64,000 nt of DNA from Gammaproteobacteria bacterium (GCA_027365225.1 DAHXNV010000007.1:21788-85787); one strand, 5' to 3'. Positions 18,002-27,528 are shown, counted from the first letter of the stretch. The notes: generated from the sequence alone by a model not told the origin. Numbers and translations are program-made.

Positions 18002-19273
18002 TCAGCGGCGGCGGCTCGTTTGGCCGGGTGTCTCATCACCGATTACGAAGCGCTCGAAGCGCTGCACGACCTGCGCCATGTCGAAGGTTCGATCGACATA
18101 CGCCTTGCCGCGCAGGCCCACTTCACGGGCATACTGCGGGTCGCGCAGCAGCGCGCGGGTGTGCGCGCGCAACTCCTCGTCGCTGCGGCCCACCAGGATC
18201 TCCTCGCCCTCGCGGGCACCGACGCTGTTGAGGCAAATTTCCGTGGTGACCACGGGCTTGCCGGCATGCATAGCTTCGAGGATCTTGTTCTGCAGTCCGG
18301 CGCCCCCGATCATCGGGTAGACGAATATCCCGACATTGGCGATGTGCGGCCAGATGGATTCCACCGTGCCGGTGACCTCCACGTCCGTGCTCGCCAGTGC
18401 CCGGATTTTCCGCACCGGATCGCGGCCGATGATGGCCAGCTTCAACGCGGTGAATTCGCGTTTCAGCGGCGTGAACACGTCGTGGTGCAGCCGCAGCGCG
18501 CCGTCGATATTCGGCCCGTACGCCATGTGACCGAGGAATCCGATCGACAGCGTGGCCGGGTGCGCGGGGGAGGGCGGAGGCGCGCCGGCGAGGTAGATGC
18601 CGTTCGGGATGACCTCGGGCGAAGGGCCCGCGCCGTTGGTCGAGGCGGCCGCGTCCGGTGCGGAGATGTAGGCGGCCGCATCGACCCCCGCGAGGAGACT
18701 GCGCTCCCACCGGCGGGTCTTCCACAGGTCGAATACGTTCCAGGCATTGCGGATTCCGCCCGGGGGCGGCTCGCGCAGGTGATGCAGATAGGGCGAGTCG
18801 ATGCTGTCGTACACCGTGCGCGCGCCCTGGAGCTGCGGCTTGAGCCGCTCGAGCAGGTGGCGGTACTCGTGCATGACCCACAGGACGGCATCGTAGCGCC
18901 GGTCGGCGATGAATTCGCCGAGGTCGCGCAAAGCGAAGTCCGAGTGGTATCGCGCGAACCGGTACGGGCAACCAAAGGGCGAAATTGCCTCTGATATGGT
19001 GACGATCCGGTCGGCAATCGCCGGCGGCCCCATGTTCTTTTGCTGGACCGACACCTTGCGCAGGGCCTGGAGCAGCGGATCATCGGGCACCGTCCTGCGT
19101 GGCTCGCCGTGCACGTACAGATCGATGTCGTGCCGCTGCGCCAGCGCCTCGATCAACGGATAGTAGCGGATCGAGATGCCATTGTGCCGCGCCGGCCAGG
19201 GCGCCACCGGTAGCACCAGCAAGATCGATCTGCGCGGCGTGCGCCTGTCGAGTTGAGCCGGGTCGGTGCTCAC
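18002..19273 (-). CDS. Glycosyltransferase (GT4/GT1 type)
   Basis: About 423-residue GT-B glycosyltransferase. The N-terminal Rossmann fold begins ILLVLPVAPWPARHNGISIRY, with the Gly-rich acceptor loop. The C-terminal half has a LSIGFLGHMAYGPNIDGA turn and a donor site with GGAGLQNKILEAMHAGKPVV (the Glu in KILEA contacts the nucleotide sugar). This layout is common in sugar transferases tied to PEP-CTERM/XrtA exopolysaccharide loci. I chose the GTG at 19273; a TTG at 19336 is the longer option. It follows the next glycosyltransferase gene on the same strand and faces the decarboxylase gene. Confidence 0.82.
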   Translation of the reverse strand: MSTDPAQLDRRTPRRSILLVLPVAPWPARHNGISIRYYPLIEALAQRHDIDLYVHGEPRRTVPDDPLLQALRKVSVQQKNMGPPAIADRIVTISEAISPFGCPYRFARYHSDFALRDLGEFIADRRYDAVLWVMHEYRHLLERLKPQLQGARTVYDSIDSPYLHHLREPPPGGIRNAWNVFDLWKTRRWERSLLAGVDAAAYISAPDAAASTNGAGPSPEVIPNGIYLAGAPPPSPAHPATLSIGFLGHMAYGPNIDGALRLHHDVFTPLKREFTALKLAIIGRDPVRKIRALASTDVEVTGTVESIWPHIANVGIFVYPMIGGAGLQNKILEAMHAGKPVVTTEICLNSVGAREGEEILVGRSDEELRAHTRALLRDPQYAREVGLRGKAYVDRTFDMAQVVQRFERFVIGDETPGQTSRRR

Positions 19274-19442
19274 AGGGGCAGCCCGTCGAGGTACGAGGAG
19301 TTCCTCACGCCGAGCTGCGAGCCCTCGGCACGACAACCACAGGCGCTGCTGCCTGCTGCGGTGAAGGCGGTCCGGTAAAGCGTGGTTGCGCAGGACGATC
19401 GGCGCTGCGCCGGAATGCTCATATCGTATGGCGGAGCGCCGC

Positions 19443-20630
19443 TCATGCCTTCACCGCGGCGACGTGTGCCAGCAGCTGCGCATTGATACTGCGGATATCA
19501 TAGTGATCGATTACGAACTGGCGCCCGGTCTGACTGAGCGTGCGCAGCGTCGCGCTGTCGTCGGTCATCATGGAGCTGAGGCGCGCCAGCAGTTCGTCCT
19601 GGGATCCCGGCGTGTACAGGTACGGGTGGAATATCGTCGGCAGCGATTCACGGATCCCGCCGATATCCGAGGCAATGACGCTAGCGCCCATCAGCATGGC
19701 CTCCTGCATGACGGTGGCCTGGGTATCTTTGAAGTTGCTACCCGGCACGGGCAGACTGGAGAAGATGAGGACATCGACCATGGCCAGGTGAGCGATCATG
19801 GCTTGGTAAGATTCGATGAACCCCGCGAATGTCACGTGCTCGCCCAAGGCCAACTGCGCGGCGAGCGCCTTCAGGGCGGTGAGCTCGGGCCCGCCCCCGA
19901 TCAGGGTGAGATGAAAATCCTGACGTTGCTTGCGCAGCTCGGCGAACGCGTGCAGCACAACATCAAAGCCCTTCTCGCGGGCCATCCGGCCGAGACACAC
20001 GAACCGCCAGCAATTGTCGGGCAGGTACGTGCGGTTTGGCGGCGGCGCGAAGCGCTCGAGCGGAAAGCCGACCGGGATGCGCACGGTGCGCTCGGGCGCG
20101 GCGCCCCGCGCAATCACCTCGTCGACGGAGGCCTGAGTATTCGAGAACACGATGTGCGCTCGTCGCAGTGCGCGGACGGACTCCTCGGGCGGAATCTGCC
20201 GCACGCCGGGAATCTCCCCGCCATGGTAGTAGATCGCCAGCGTCGTGTGGGGTGCCGCCAGCCGCAGGTAGGAGAAGTGCACGGCGGTGGCGAGATTGTG
20301 CACGAAGTACACATCCGGCGGATCCGCCGGCAGCTGCGCGTCGGTGGCCAGGCGCTTGGCGATCGCCAGCGGTTGTCGCTCGGAGCGCATGACCCGCCAG
20401 CTGCGTGCGGGGTTTCGCGCCAGCCGCCAGAGGATCGTGCCGAGCAGTCGCAGCGGCGCCTGCCGCAGGGTGCGGATGAAGGAAATCGGAAATTCCGACG
20501 TGCCGCCCGGGATCTGCCCCAGCGAGTAAATGCGCAACACATGGCCCTGGCGGCGCCACTCGGAGAGCTGCGACTCGAAGTAGGGCTTGGAGGGATGCGG
20601 ATAGACGTCGAAGAATACGTCGATTCTCAT
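19443..20630 (-). CDS. Glycosyltransferase family 4
   Basis: 395-residue glycosyltransferase. The ATG at 20630 (MRIDVFFDVYPHPSKPYFES) is preceded by GGAA and starts exactly at the first beta-strand; longer frames upstream look non-coding. The C-terminal donor domain carries FVCLGRMAREKGFDVVLHAF, then LTLIGGGPEL, and DTQATVMQEAMLMGASVIAS, where the Glu of the E-x7-E-like motif binds the nucleotide sugar. It is 169 bp upstream of the companion glycosyltransferase and probably in the same transcript. The product is likely an exopolysaccharide or lipid-linked oligosaccharide; the sugar is unknown. Confidence 0.86.
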   Translation of the reverse strand: MRIDVFFDVYPHPSKPYFESQLSEWRRQGHVLRIYSLGQIPGGTSEFPISFIRTLRQAPLRLLGTILWRLARNPARSWRVMRSERQPLAIAKRLATDAQLPADPPDVYFVHNLATAVHFSYLRLAAPHTTLAIYYHGGEIPGVRQIPPEESVRALRRAHIVFSNTQASVDEVIARGAAPERTVRIPVGFPLERFAPPPNRTYLPDNCWRFVCLGRMAREKGFDVVLHAFAELRKQRQDFHLTLIGGGPELTALKALAAQLALGEHVTFAGFIESYQAMIAHLAMVDVLIFSSLPVPGSNFKDTQATVMQEAMLMGASVIASDIGGIRESLPTIFHPYLYTPGSQDELLARLSSMMTDDSATLRTLSQTGRQFVIDHYDIRSINAQLLAHVAAVKA

Positions 20631-20730
20631 CGCTGTTCCGGTGTGCTCGGTGCCGTGGGTGATTGCAGTAGAGGTCATCGTCCGTTGCGCCGGTGGCAGC
20701 GAGGATTTCTGGAGCTGATTTCGTCCGTGA

Positions 20731-21105
20731 GTAGCATACCGGATTGAGCGGCGCGCGCCCGGAGTCGCCGTTCCGCCAATCGGCGGGTGGAGGTATGAGT
20801 CGAGCTCCGGCGCCTTCGGCGCTCGCAACGAAGAGGCTCGCTGGAGCCAAATTCCGAACCGGCGCGGTGGCACGGGCAACGCCGGCTGGAGCTGGAATTG
20901 GAATCGACACGATCAGGAAGGCTGGGGCGCCGAGGGATGGAAGTTCGGCCAGAATGGCGGTCCGGGCGGCCAGACCCGTGACGAGAACCGTAATGGCTGG
21001 AACTTCGGCCAGTACCCGCACTGGAATCATTGCGCGGCTCGCTCCCCGAGCCGGGCTCCCCGGCGCTGTTCAGTGCCGCGCCGGGGCGGCTGGGTGCGGC
21101 CGTGA
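20731..21105 (+). other. Open frame without start codon, Gly/Trp/Asn-rich
   Basis: A 124-codon frame lies between two TGA stops and has no ATG, GTG or TTG at its front. Part of it is strongly biased: GWSWNWNRHDQEGWG and the pair GWKFGQ / GWNFGQ about 25 residues apart. The composition is not what a random GC-rich frame gives, so it may be a remnant of an exported or low-complexity protein, but I recognise no family. The remaining bases to 21319 upstream of the sugar transferase hold no recognised gene. Confidence 0.25.
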
Positions 21106-21319
21106 TCGCCCGCCGGCGCTCCCGCACGTAGCCCGCGTTCACACACCCGCGCGCGATCCGGCTAAACTTCGATCCCGACTGTGATCCTGCGCATGGCGCA
21201 GGCGCAGGATTATTTTACATTGGCCTCTGCCATCGGCTCGCTGAGCCGCGGGGGTTCCGTCGACTCTGATCGGTTGCGGGACAGCGGCACGTATTCGTCT
21301 TTCCGGGACTGCAAACGCC

Positions 21320-22723
21320 TTGCGCATCCGGCTGTTTGGACATTATGTTTACCTAGCGGTCGCGCTGCTGTTCGCGGCGGAGGCGATCATGTTCTTCGCC
21401 GCCGTCTATGCGGCGGTGCTGGTGCGTTTTCACGGCTCGCTCGGGAGCATTCCCGATGCGCCCGATCTGGTCGGCGCGCTCTGGCCGCGGGCGCTGCTGT
21501 TCAGCCTGATCATGCTGCTGAGCCTGCTGTCCTTCGGGCTGTACAGCGCCCGGCAGCGGGCCCGGCTGACCGGGCTCGCCGCGCGGCTGATCCTGGCGGT
21601 GCTGATGGCCTTCGGGGTGGCCTCGGCGCTGTTTTATCTGGTCCCCTACCTCTGGATCGGCCGCGGCGTGGTGGGACTGGCGACCGTGGGGGCGCTGCTG
21701 GGGATGGTGGTATCCCGCTCGATCTTCTCCCGGGTCGTCGATGAGGACGTCCTGAAGCGTCGTGTGCTGGTGTACGGCGCAGGCAAATCCGCCGCGGCCA
21801 TTGCCGGGATCCGCCGCCGCGCGGATCGCCGGGGGTTTCTCGTGGTGGGCTATGTGCCGGCCGCCGGCGAGCAGCGGCAGGTCGCGGACGGGCTGCTCGA
21901 TCCGAGAGTGGGTTTGGCGCACCTGTGCTCACGTCTCGAGGTGAGCGAAGTGGTGGTGGCCATGGATGATCGCCGGCGCGGCTTTCCGATCGCCGAGCTG
22001 CTGCAGTGTCGTCTGGCCGGTGTGGATGTCACCGAGCAGCTGACGTTCCTCGAGCGCGAGACCGGTCGGGTCCGCATCGACATCCTGAACCCGGCCTGGA
22101 TGATCTTCGGGGAGGGGTTTAGGCGCGACCCGATCCGGCTGCTGACCAGCCGGACGCTGGATCTGGCCGCGGGGCTGATCGTCATCACGCTCGCCTCGCC
22201 CTTCATGCTGTGTGCGGCGCTCGCCATCAAGCTGGAGGAGGGCTGGTGCGCGCCGGTGCTCTACCGTCAGCGGCGGGTGGGACTGCTCGGGCACCCCTTC
22301 TGGCTGTTGAAATTCCGCAGCATGCGCGTGGATGCGGAGGAGGATGGGCAGGCGCAGTGGGCGACCAAGAACGATCCGCGGGTGACTCGTGTGGGGGCGC
22401 TGATGCGCAAGACGCGCATCGACGAGCTGCCGCAGCTGCTGAACGTGCTGCTCGGGCAGATGAGCCTGGTGGGCCCGCGCCCGGAGCGGCCGGAGTTCGT
22501 CGCGGACCTCGCCGAGCGCATCCCGTACTATCACGAGCGCCACTCGGTCAAGCCCGGCATCACCGGCTGGGCGCAGCTGTGCTATCCGTACGGATCCTCC
22601 GAGCAGGATTCGCTCGAGAAGCTGCAGTACGATCTGTATTACGTGAAGAACAACACGCTGCTGTTCGATCTGACGATCCTGCTGCAGACCGCCGAGGTGG
22701 TCTTTCTCGGCAAGGGGCGCTGA
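21320..22723 (+). CDS. Polyprenyl-phosphate sugar-1-phosphate transferase (exopolysaccharide, PEP-CTERM/XrtA type)
   Basis: 467-residue initiating transferase that moves a sugar-1-phosphate from a nucleotide sugar to undecaprenyl phosphate. Four N-terminal transmembrane helices (about residues 10-135) are followed by a CoA-binding-like Rossmann region ([13 protein letters not shown]), a further hydrophobic helix ([20 protein letters not shown]) and the catalytic C-terminus: [49 protein letters not shown]. The length and order match the PEP-CTERM-associated EpsB/TIGR03013-like group. The start is a TTG at 21320. It marks this neighbourhood as an exopolysaccharide locus, although no Wzx, Wzy or exosortase gene is in view. 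Confidence 0.9.
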   Translation: MRIRLFGHYVYLAVALLFAAEAIMFFAAVYAAVLVRFHGSLGSIPDAPDLVGALWPRALLFSLIMLLSLLSFGLYSARQRARLTGLAARLILAVLMAFGVASALFYLVPYLWIGRGVVGLATVGALLGMVVSRSIFSRVVDEDVLKRRVLVYGAGKSAAAIAGIRRRADRRGFLVVGYVPAAGEQRQVADGLLDPRVGLAHLCSRLEVSEVVVAMDDRRRGFPIAELLQCRLAGVDVTEQLTFLERETGRVRIDILNPAWMIFGEGFRRDPIRLLTSRTLDLAAGLIVITLASPFMLCAALAIKLEEGWCAPVLYRQRRVGLLGHPFWLLKFRSMRVDAEEDGQAQWATKNDPRVTRVGALMRKTRIDELPQLLNVLLGQMSLVGPRPERPEFVADLAERIPYYHERHSVKPGITGWAQLCYPYGSSEQDSLEKLQYDLYYVKNNTLLFDLTILLQTAEVVFLGKGR

Positions 22724-22738
22724 GCGCCATCGAGGAGG

Positions 22739-23167
22739 TCAGTCCTGTGCCGGCGCGGCGCCGGGGCGCGATTCGAGCCGTCGCCAGAATCCGCCGGGTT
22801 TCAGGATCGGGATGCCGCGGAACGTATCGAGCTCGAGAAGGTCTTTGTCGACCGTGATCAGTACCTCGGCGCGGCCGGCTACCGCCGTGCCGAGCACCGG
22901 CAAATCATCGGCGTCGCGGCAAGCTCCCGGCGCGATCTCGGTCGGCTCTACGAGCCCGGCGGCGGCGATCACGCTGTGCCGGACCGCGGCGATGTCATCC
23001 GCGGGATAGTTGAATTTCCCCCGCAGCTTGCGACACAGCTCCGCCACGATGAACCGGGAGATCACCCACTCGTGGTCATTCAGGACATCCTCGAGCACGC
23101 TGGCGCACGCTCCGGCTCGGCTGATGTAAGCGGCCACCAGCACCGAGGAATCCAACACCGCTCTCAC
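22739..23167 (-). CDS. PIN-domain toxin, COG1569 type
   Basis: 142-residue probable ribonuclease toxin. PIN acidic residues are visible: Asp6 (LDSSVLV), Glu in VAELCRKL, Asp in CRDADDLPVLGTA and Asp in TVDKDLLEL. Its start overlaps the antitoxin stop by 4 bp (ATGA), so it is translationally coupled and made after its antitoxin. It converges on the sugar transferase gene with 15 bp between stops. Confidence 0.82.
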   Translation of the reverse strand: MRAVLDSSVLVAAYISRAGACASVLEDVLNDHEWVISRFIVAELCRKLRGKFNYPADDIAAVRHSVIAAAGLVEPTEIAPGACRDADDLPVLGTAVAGRAEVLITVDKDLLELDTFRGIPILKPGGFWRRLESRPGAAPAQD

Positions 23168-23385
23168 GGCTCGCCGAGCTTGCGGAACACGTCCTCGTCG
23201 GTGTGAATGTCCTGGGCCTGGGCTCGCGGGACGAGCCGCGCGCGCAGGCGATGAAACCTCATGACCCGCAAATAACGCTGCAGCGCCTCGCGGGCGAGGT
23301 CGCTCTTGGACAGATGGCTGGCAGCGCTCTCCTGTTCGAGCGCCCGGTCGAGCTCATCCGGGATGCGCAGCGTCAGTGTTGCCAT
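23164..23385 (-). CDS. Ribbon-helix-helix antitoxin
   Basis: 73-residue antitoxin. MATLTLRIPDELDRALEQ is a typical ribbon-helix-helix beta-strand plus helix A, and the C-terminal part should wrap the PIN toxin. The ATG at 23385 was chosen because it starts at the strand; a longer frame adds 12 unlikely residues. The start codon itself lies in the left arm of a palindrome, pointing to autorepression of the pair. It overlaps the toxin gene by 4 bp. Confidence 0.82.
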   Translation of the reverse strand: MATLTLRIPDELDRALEQESAASHLSKSDLAREALQRYLRVMRFHRLRARLVPRAQAQDIHTDEDVFRKLGEP

Positions 23386-23421
23386 GTATTGCAATGTAAT
23401 ACATGGGGGTTCGAGGCGCAA
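23383..23421 (-). promoter_or_regulatory. Autoregulated, leaderless-type promoter of the RHH/PIN pair
   Basis: Read on the minus strand, TTGCGC (23416-23421) and TACATT (23393-23398) are 17 bp apart, and the -10 box ends 7 nt before the antitoxin ATG. An 8-bp perfect inverted repeat, CATGTATT at 23383-23390 and AATACATG at 23398-23405 with 7 bp between, covers the -10 region and the start codon. This is the arrangement expected for repression by the RHH antitoxin. Confidence 0.6.
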
Positions 23422-23512
23422 GCGCGCGGCACCCTCCGCGTGCAGCCTGCGGTGCTCGTTCCCGGCAAGGGGTGCTGCGGCATCAATCCCGGCTCGATCG
23501 CCGGGGGGGGCG

Positions 23513-23704
23513 CTATTTCTTGGTGTTCCCGTCGTCTCCGCTCACGGGTCTGGGTTTGACCCGGGTGCGCCAGACTTCGTACGGATCCCACGCATAGACC
23601 CGGCTCACGGCCCGCAGCTGACGTATCTTCGCCGTCGGCGACGGATCGGCGCCAGAGGGATCCTGCGGCTCGGGAGCATCGTGCGCAGTGCGTTCAGGCT
23701 TCAT
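23513..23704 (-). CDS. Small hypothetical protein
   Basis: 63-residue frame, highly polar. The N-terminal half is Pro/Asp-rich and probably disordered; the C-terminal half contains VYAWDPYEVWRTRVK, a segment with aromatic and charged residues that looks selected rather than random. No signal peptide or membrane segment. GAGG lies 12 nt before the ATG. It stands alone between the toxin pair and glrR. Function unknown; it may not be a gene. Confidence 0.4.
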   Translation of the reverse strand: MKPERTAHDAPEPQDPSGADPSPTAKIRQLRAVSRVYAWDPYEVWRTRVKPRPVSGDDGNTKK

Positions 23705-23923
23705 GTCGGTCTAATACCTCAAATCTTCTCAAAGGCGCTTCGTGCGCCGGTCCTTACGCGTACGCGACATCGTGTCGCGCCGACCGGACTGAGAAGTGTA
23801 GTCGATTGAAGAGAGCTTAGGGTACCCCCATGACCGAGGCGTGACAGCTTAGCGCTTGGGGGCGCCTCGCGAGTGGCGCGCTCGAGCTTTGGGTGGGGCT
23901 TGCGCGGCACGATGTCGCAAAAT

Positions 23924-23939
23924 CGTGACGCAGATCACA
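23924..23939. promoter_or_regulatory. CRP/Vfr-like site
   Basis: CGTGA-CGCAGA-TCACA differs from the CRP consensus TGTGA-N6-TCACA by one base. It lies about 220 bp upstream of the 63-residue frame and downstream of glrR, so its target is unclear. It could be chance. Confidence 0.25.
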
Positions 23940-23987
23940 CTTTGGGCGGCGGCGCGGGCCCCGGCGAGGGGCCCGCCGGGGGCCGGA

Positions 23988-25379
23988 TCAATATTTCTGC
24001 TTGAACTCGTCGGCGGTGAGCTGGTGCCGGGAGAGCAGCTTGTAGAAGTCCGTGCGGTTGCGCTTGGCCAGGCGCGCCGCCTGCGTCACGTTGCCGCCGG
24101 TGATCTGCAGGATCTGCGAGAGGTAGCTGCGCGTGAACTCATCGCGCGCCTCGTCGAAGGACGGCAGATGTCCCGAGGTGCCGCCGAGGGACTGCTGGAC
24201 CAGCTCCACCGGGATGATGGGCGTCTGGGAGAGCGCCACGTTCTGGCGCACCACGTTCTGCAGCTGGCGGATGTTGCCCGGCCAGTCGGCCGTGGCGAGC
24301 AGCTCCACCGCCTCGGGGGCGTAGATCTTGCGCGCGCCGCTCTCCTTGGCGATCTGCGCCAGGAAGTGCGCCACCAGCAGCGGTATGTCCTCGCGCCTGC
24401 GGTTGAGCGCGGGCATCTCGATATGCACCACGTTCAGCCGGTAGTACAGGTCCTCGCGAAACTGTCCGTCGGCGAGCAGCTGGTGCAGGTCGCGGTGCGT
24501 GGCGGAGATCACCCGGACATTCACCGGCAGCGCCTCGGTGCCCCCGACGGGGCGGATGAGGCCCTCCTGCAGAACCCGCAGCAGCTTCACCTGCAGCCGG
24601 ATCGGCATGTCGCCGATCTCATCGAGCATCAGGCTGCCGCCATCGGCGGCCATGAACAGGCCGCGATGCTGGCTGGTCGCGCCGGTGAAGGCGCCTTTCT
24701 CGTGGCCGAACAGCTCGGACTCGAGCAGGTTCTCGGCCATGGCCCCGCAGTTGATGGCGACGAACGGCTTGTTGCGCCGCGGGCTGGCCAGATGAATCGC
24801 CTTGGCGAGCAGCTCCTTGCCCGTGCCGCTCTCCCCGGTGATCAGCACGCGCGCGTCGGTGCCCGCCACCATCTGCGCCTGGGCGAGCTTCTCTTCCATG
24901 ACGGCGCTGCGGGTGATGATCTCGGCGCGCCAGTTCTCGTCCGAGGCGCCGAAGCCGGAGATGCGCAGCGCCTTTTGCACCTGATCGAGCAGCTCCTGCT
25001 TGTCGATCGGCTTGGTGAGAAAGCCGAATGCGCCCATCTGGGTGGCCTGCACCGCATCGGGGATGGTGCCGTGGGCCGTGAGCATGATGACCTTCAGCCC
25101 CGGCCAGCGCACCTGCAGCTCCTTCAGCAGGCCGATGCCGTCGATCGGCTCCATGCGCAGGTCCGTGATCACCAGGTCCGGACGGAAGCGCCCCGCGGCG
25201 CTCAGGGCCTGCGGGCCGCCCTCCACGGCCTCCACCTCGTAGTTCTCGGCGCGCAGCCGGATGGTCAGCAGCCGCAGCAGCCCCGGATCGTCATCGACGA
25301 CGAGGATGCGCGGCTTGTGACGGACGGCATTGGTCGGGATTTTGGGGCGCTCCGCGGCGGGCACGAGTTGCGAGAGCAT
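23988..25379 (-). CDS. glrR: Sigma54-dependent response regulator, GlrR/QseF type
   Basis: 463-residue enhancer-binding regulator. The receiver domain has phosphoacceptor Asp73 (LVITDLRM) and acidic pocket VVDDDP. The AAA+ domain carries Walker A GESGTGKE, the sigma54-contact loop GAFTGA and Walker B LMLDEIGDM. The C-terminus is a Fis-type helix-turn-helix (GGNVTQAARLAKRNRTDFYK). The ATG at 25379 has GAGGTG just upstream; a GTG at 25385 would overlap the lipoprotein stop by 4 bp. In enterobacteria GlrR activates the glmY small RNA gene; here regulation of envelope or glycan genes is inferred from family and context. It is last in a kinase-lipoprotein-regulator operon. Confidence 0.92.
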   Translation of the reverse strand: MLSQLVPAAERPKIPTNAVRHKPRILVVDDDPGLLRLLTIRLRAENYEVEAVEGGPQALSAAGRFRPDLVITDLRMEPIDGIGLLKELQVRWPGLKVIMLTAHGTIPDAVQATQMGAFGFLTKPIDKQELLDQVQKALRISGFGASDENWRAEIITRSAVMEEKLAQAQMVAGTDARVLITGESGTGKELLAKAIHLASPRRNKPFVAINCGAMAENLLESELFGHEKGAFTGATSQHRGLFMAADGGSLMLDEIGDMPIRLQVKLLRVLQEGLIRPVGGTEALPVNVRVISATHRDLHQLLADGQFREDLYYRLNVVHIEMPALNRRREDIPLLVAHFLAQIAKESGARKIYAPEAVELLATADWPGNIRQLQNVVRQNVALSQTPIIPVELVQQSLGGTSGHLPSFDEARDEFTRSYLSQILQITGGNVTQAARLAKRNRTDFYKLLSRHQLTADEFKQKY

Positions 25380-25381
25380 GT

Positions 25382-26026
25382 TCACCTCGGGGTACCTATT
25401 ACGCCCAGTTTACCCTGGTTGAGGGATTTTTCGATGTTGGCTATCGCGGCGAGTTTGGCGCGCGCCTGATCCAACTGTCGCCGCAGGGCGACATTGCGAT
25501 CCGTCGCGGCGTCGAGTTGGGCATTCAACTGCGTGATCTCGGAGGCATTCGAGGCTTGCAGAGTGCTGTTTTTTTCCTCTTCGGTCAATCGTTGCGTGAT
25601 CAAAGTGAGATCGAGTCGCGCCACGGTCCGATCGGCCGGTGAAAGCTCCGGTGTCGGATCGGCGAGCAGCGTCTGCAGCAGACTCCGCGCCCGCGGCAGA
25701 TTCTTGCCGGGCGGGCCGCTCACGCCGAGCAGGATCGCCAGGCGCAGCGTCTCGCGCGGCGCGGCGCGCTTGCGGTAGGCGGCCTCGGCGGCGGCGAGTT
25801 GACTCGCCTTCACGGCCGGGCTGGCCGCGAGCCAGCGCCCGAGCCAGGCGAAATCGTCGGGCGGCGGCGACGGTTTGCGCGCCGCCGGCGCCGCGACGTG
25901 CGCCGCCCGGGTCACCTTGCGCACCAGCATTCGGCTCGTCTGGCAGGCGCTCAAGGCGAGGGCGGCGAGCGCGAGCGCCACGAGCGCGCCGCGGCGGATC
26001 ACTGACACTTCGACATCAGGCGGCAT
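25382..26026 (-). CDS. QseG-like lipoprotein of the GlrK/GlrR system
   Basis: 214-residue lipoprotein. The signal peptide ends in the lipobox LALSAC with Cys28 as the lipidated residue. The mature part is helical, with a C-terminal stretch (roughly 150-205, rich in Leu/Gln/Ala/Arg) that looks like a coiled coil. GGGAAG precedes the ATG at 26026, which overlaps the end of the kinase gene by 11 bp. Its position between a GlrK-like kinase and GlrR-like regulator matches QseG, the outer-membrane lipoprotein that contacts the kinase; sequence similarity itself is weak, so function rests on position. Confidence 0.72.
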   Translation of the reverse strand: MPPDVEVSVIRRGALVALALAALALSACQTSRMLVRKVTRAAHVAAPAARKPSPPPDDFAWLGRWLAASPAVKASQLAAAEAAYRKRAAPRETLRLAILLGVSGPPGKNLPRARSLLQTLLADPTPELSPADRTVARLDLTLITQRLTEEEKNSTLQASNASEITQLNAQLDAATDRNVALRRQLDQARAKLAAIANIEKSLNQGKLGVIGTPR

Positions 26027-27491
26027 GGGCTTGCTTCCCTTGCTCCGGTGGCTGGTTGCGAGCGACGCGCGGCATGCGGATGCGAAAGTGCGCGCCGGGG
26101 AATTCCCCATCGACGATCTGCACGGTGCCGCCGTGGGCGGTGACGAACTCCAACACCACCGACAGCCCGATGCCGGTGCCCTTCACCGAGATGCCGACGG
26201 CGGCGCGGCCGGTGTAGAAGGCGCGGAACACGTTCTCGCGCTCGTCCTTGGGGATGCCCGGCCCGTTGTCGGCCACGTCGATGATCAGATGTGTCCCGGA
26301 GATGAGCGCGCGCAGGTGCAACGTTCCGCCCTTGGGCGAGTATTTGACCGCGTTCGAGACCAGGTTCTCCAGGATCAGGCGCATCTTCGCACGGTCGGCC
26401 ACCAGCGTCACGTCATCGACCTGCACATCGAGGCGCATCCGCTGGGCGAGCACGGTGAGTTGCTGGGTCTCGAGCACCTGTTTGACCAGCGGCCGCAGCC
26501 GGAACTCGCTCGGCTCGAGACCGACGCTCGAGGTCTGCCAGGCGCTGAAGGAGAGCAGATTCTCGATCATGCGCTGCAGCTGCAGGCCGTTGTCGCGCAG
26601 GATGGCCATGACCTCGCGCTGAGCGGCATCGAGCGGCCCGACCGCGCCGTCCATCAGCAGCTCGGTGCCCTCGCGGATGTTGGCGAGCGGGGTTTTCAAC
26701 TCGTGCGACATGTGGCGCAGGAACCGGTTGCGCTCCTCGGCCAGCTCGAGCAGCCGCAGCCGCAGCCACTCGATCTGTCCGCCCAGGCGCTCGAGGTCGT
26801 GCGGCCCGCGGACAGTGATGCGCTGATGCAGCCGCCCGTGGCCGAGCTCGCTGATGGCGCGGTCGATCTGGCGCAGCGGCCGGCCGATGACCAGGGTGAG
26901 CACGAACACGGCGAGCAACATCAGCGGCACCAGCAGTCCGGCCTGCCAGAACAGGTGCGCGCGGGCCCGCGCGGTGAGACTGCGGAACGTCGCGACGTCG
27001 GCGTCGATCTGTTGAGTGCTCTGCGCGGCGACGCGATCGACCAGCGCCCCGAGGTGCGCGAACAGCGTGGACAGCCCGGCGGCATCGGCCGCCTGGGTGC
27101 CCGGTGGCGTGGTGAGCACGCGGGTGCGGATCTGGTTCTGCACCGCGGCGAGCTTCAGCAGAGTCTGGCGCGCCGCCCGGCTCGCCTGCGCATACAGCTG
27201 GTTGCGGGTCGCGGACAGCTGGTGGTTCTGCCGCTCGTAGAGTTGCAACAGGCGCGGATCGTCCAGTACGTCGTACAGGCGCGCCGTGCGCTCGAGGGAG
27301 TCGATTTCGCTGAACAGCCGTTGGCTCTCGCGCGCCGCGTTGACGCTCTCGTTGACGATGCTCTGGCCCGTCGCCGAGATCGTGCTGAACTGAACCGCCG
27401 CGGTGACGATCGCGACGAGCAGCAGCAGTGCGAGCAGCCCGACGCCGAGGAGCATCAGGCCGCTCAAGGACTTGGGGCGCAGCCACCGCAT
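26016..27491 (-). CDS. glrK: Sensor histidine kinase, GlrK/QseE type
   Basis: 491-residue inner-membrane kinase. Transmembrane helices at about 12-32 and 181-203 enclose a helical periplasmic sensor; a HAMP linker (RPLRQIDRAISELGHG) leads to the HisKA domain with phosphorylated His263 (HMSHELKTPLAN) and an ATPase domain with N box ENLVSNAVKYS, ADNGPGIP and GTGIGLSV. It is first in an operon with the lipoprotein and GlrR genes. The signal sensed is unknown; enterobacterial relatives respond to envelope stress. Assignment by domain order plus operon layout is strong. Confidence 0.91.
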   Translation of the reverse strand: MRWLRPKSLSGLMLLGVGLLALLLLVAIVTAAVQFSTISATGQSIVNESVNAARESQRLFSEIDSLERTARLYDVLDDPRLLQLYERQNHQLSATRNQLYAQASRAARQTLLKLAAVQNQIRTRVLTTPPGTQAADAAGLSTLFAHLGALVDRVAAQSTQQIDADVATFRSLTARARAHLFWQAGLLVPLMLLAVFVLTLVIGRPLRQIDRAISELGHGRLHQRITVRGPHDLERLGGQIEWLRLRLLELAEERNRFLRHMSHELKTPLANIREGTELLMDGAVGPLDAAQREVMAILRDNGLQLQRMIENLLSFSAWQTSSVGLEPSEFRLRPLVKQVLETQQLTVLAQRMRLDVQVDDVTLVADRAKMRLILENLVSNAVKYSPKGGTLHLRALISGTHLIIDVADNGPGIPKDERENVFRAFYTGRAAVGISVKGTGIGLSVVLEFVTAHGGTVQIVDGEFPGAHFRIRMPRVARNQPPEQGKQAHAA

Positions 27492-27528
27492 CGGAGGGGG
27501 ATTCTACTCTGGTGTTGACTGGAGCGGA

